Assembly: GCA_041743835.1 (NCBI GenBank)
Contig: JBGTLW010000222.1
Span: forward strand, 1-6,423
Length of the DNA stretch: 6,423 nucleotides
DNA from: JBGTLW01 sp041743835
Lineage (GTDB): Bacteria > Planctomycetota > Phycisphaerae > Phycisphaerales > Phycisphaeraceae
Direction: 5' to 3'
Positions 5,882 through 6,423 of the stretch are shown in pieces. The position numbers and the translations under genes were made by a program. The stretch's first letter is position 1. Each line of letters begins with the position of its first letter. The notes beneath the pieces were generated by a model. It saw only the letters and a program-made list of their open reading frames with translations, did no database searches and was not told where the DNA came from.

Positions 5882-6041
5882 CGGATCGAACGGTAGCGGT
5901 GTGGGGTTGGCAAAACCACAAGATGTAGGCTCGGAGGCCCGATATCTGATTGCTGTCCGATAAAGGAATCGGCCTGTTCAGTGGGTATTTGGTGGGGGTA
6001 GATGGTTTAAGTGCCGTTAAATGCTGGGTTTGAGATTTGGC
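5882..6041. other. Intergenic stretch upstream of gmk with no gene seen
   Basis: No coding frame with a start and ribosome-binding site is supported here. The only structures I see are a weak 5-bp inverted repeat, CCGAT (5957-5961) with ATCGG (5968-5972), and a GATATC site at 5941-5946. Base composition is lower in GC than the flanking genes, as expected for a divergent control region. Confidence 0.6.
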
Positions 6042-6070
6042 TTGACGTTCGGATCGAGTTTGGTTAACGT
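6042..6070 (+). promoter_or_regulatory. Sigma70-type promoter for the gene at 6237
   Basis: TTGACG (6042-6047) matches the -35 consensus at five of six positions. It is followed after exactly 17 bases by TAACGT (6065-6070), a TAnnnT-type -10 box. Transcription would start near 6077, giving a leader of about 160 bases before the ATG at 6237. The spacing is ideal, although the -10 box is only a three-of-six match. This contrasts with the leaderless-looking promoters of the other two genes. Confidence 0.55.
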
Positions 6071-6089
6071 ATGCCGTACAGTTTTGACG

Positions 6090-6230
6090 ATGAATCCTCA
6101 AGGTTGGCGATGAACACGGTCGATCCACAACCCGGCAAGACGCGACGGCCACCCCGGGCCAGTGCCCGGAGCCCCAGAGTTTGGGGTTCGGTGCCCGACG
6201 CGACACAACAGGTTCGATCAACCGAAAGGC
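6090..6230 (+). promoter_or_regulatory. Structured 5' leader with consecutive hairpins ahead of the gene at 6237
   Basis: Four short perfect stems occur in order: CCGGGC/GCCCGG (6154-6159, 6164-6169, CAGT loop), CCCCA/TGGGG (6172-6176, 6182-6186), TCGG/CCGA (6188-6191, 6195-6198) and GGTT/AACC (6211-6214, 6220-6223). A competing pairing, TTCGGT (6187-6192) with ACCGAA (6221-6226), would reach into the AAAGG ribosome-binding site at 6225-6229. GACGCGAC is repeated at 6139-6146 and 6197-6204. Such alternative folds are typical of translational control leaders. It matches no riboswitch family I can name, and regulation is inferred only. Confidence 0.4.
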
Positions 6231-6236
6231 AACACC

Positions 6237-6423
6237 ATGGCCAACCCCCTCATCATGCTCGGCCCCGGCGGAGAATACACCCACACCCTCGATGTCAGGG
6301 GCAAAGCCCTCCACCACAACGCCCGGCCAGCCATCACCACGCAAGCCCCCAGCGAGGCGACCACCGCCACAGCCACATGGACCCGCACCAGCAAACGCCG
6401 CCGCAAGACCCAGCAAGCCGGCG
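6237..6423 (+). CDS. Hypothetical protein, N-terminal fragment cut by the window end
   Basis: The product is not recognised. The frame opens at ATG 6237 and stays open for 62 codons to the window end. AAAGG at 6225-6229, 7 bases before the ATG, is a good Shine-Dalgarno sequence, and nearly every codon ends in G or C, which supports real coding. The visible N-terminus begins MANPLIMLGPGGEYTH. It then becomes Thr/Ala-rich (residues about 33-50) and ends in a basic cluster, TSKRRRKTQQAG, at about 51-62. There is no signal peptide or membrane helix in this part. A second frame from ATG 6110 is also open to the edge but has poor third-position GC and no ribosome-binding site, so it was not chosen. 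The gene is divergent from gmk and has its own promoter and a long structured leader. Confidence 0.68.
   Translation, partial: MANPLIMLGPGGEYTHTLDVRGKALHHNARPAITTQAPSEATTATATWTRTSKRRRKTQQAG

Noticed and set aside
6090..6113. Seven-codon upstream frame (MNPQGWR) in the leader of the gene at 6237
   Set aside because: No Shine-Dalgarno sequence and no run of regulatory codons. Without ribosome-profiling data it is indistinguishable from chance.
6207..6226. GGTTCGATCAACC resembling a tRNA T-arm
   Set aside because: The loop is 5 rather than 7 bases, and no acceptor, D or anticodon arm can be drawn from the sequence upstream.
5772..6416. Upstream extension of the gmk frame on the minus strand
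   Set aside because: The frame is open, but the translation has no similarity to Gmk, crosses the promoter and G-rich repeat, and is antisense to the gene at 6237. ATG 5771 gives the normal Gmk length.

Overview
The window is a piece of a high-GC bacterial chromosome holding six protein-coding genes, two of them cut by the window edges. Five use GC-rich codons, with G or C at nearly every third position. One, at 4516-5091, is only about 40 % GC by hand count. The murC and gmk genes mark a peptidoglycan-making bacterium. The EACEYDRSF motif in MurC, the zinc-ribbon plus membrane-anchor protein with a Pro/Thr linker, and the scarcity of Shine-Dalgarno sequences suggest a planctomycete, perhaps Phycisphaerae-like. 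That assignment is an inference from general resemblance; no rRNA or other firm marker is present.

Layout. Positions 1-1365 (+) hold the 3' part of murC, whose N-terminal ~35-40 residues lie upstream of the window. After 89 bases comes a zinc-ribbon, single-pass membrane protein (1455-2744, +). After another 108 bases comes a rhomboid-family intramembrane serine protease with a long C-terminal helical, TPR-like tail (2853-4166, +). A 349-base intergenic stretch follows, with a cluster of three strong hairpins and then a perfect 12-bp palindrome beside a -10-like box. Next is an AT-rich orphan gene for a small single-pass membrane protein (4516-5091, +), ending in a convergent hairpin. Guanylate kinase gmk (5169-5771) is on the minus strand. 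A 465-base divergent intergenic region (5772-6236) contains the gmk promoter, a four-run G-rich repeat, a good sigma70-type promoter facing right and a highly structured 5' leader. The leader runs into the start of an unrecognised gene (6237 to the window end, +).

How it fits together. MurC (cell-wall precursor synthesis) and Gmk (GMP to GDP) are housekeeping enzymes without a direct functional link. The zinc-ribbon membrane protein and the rhomboid are adjacent and on the same strand. The first has a Gly-rich transmembrane helix, so it is worth testing as a substrate of the second. The AT-rich gene sits between two palindromic elements and looks like a recent or foreign insertion into a housekeeping neighbourhood.

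The most useful non-coding observation is that the zinc-ribbon gene and gmk share the same arrangement: an extended -10 box (TGn-TAnnnn) exactly 6 bases before the ATG and no Shine-Dalgarno sequence. That points to leaderless transcription. I found no CRISPR array, tRNA, rRNA, transposase or recognisable defence system.
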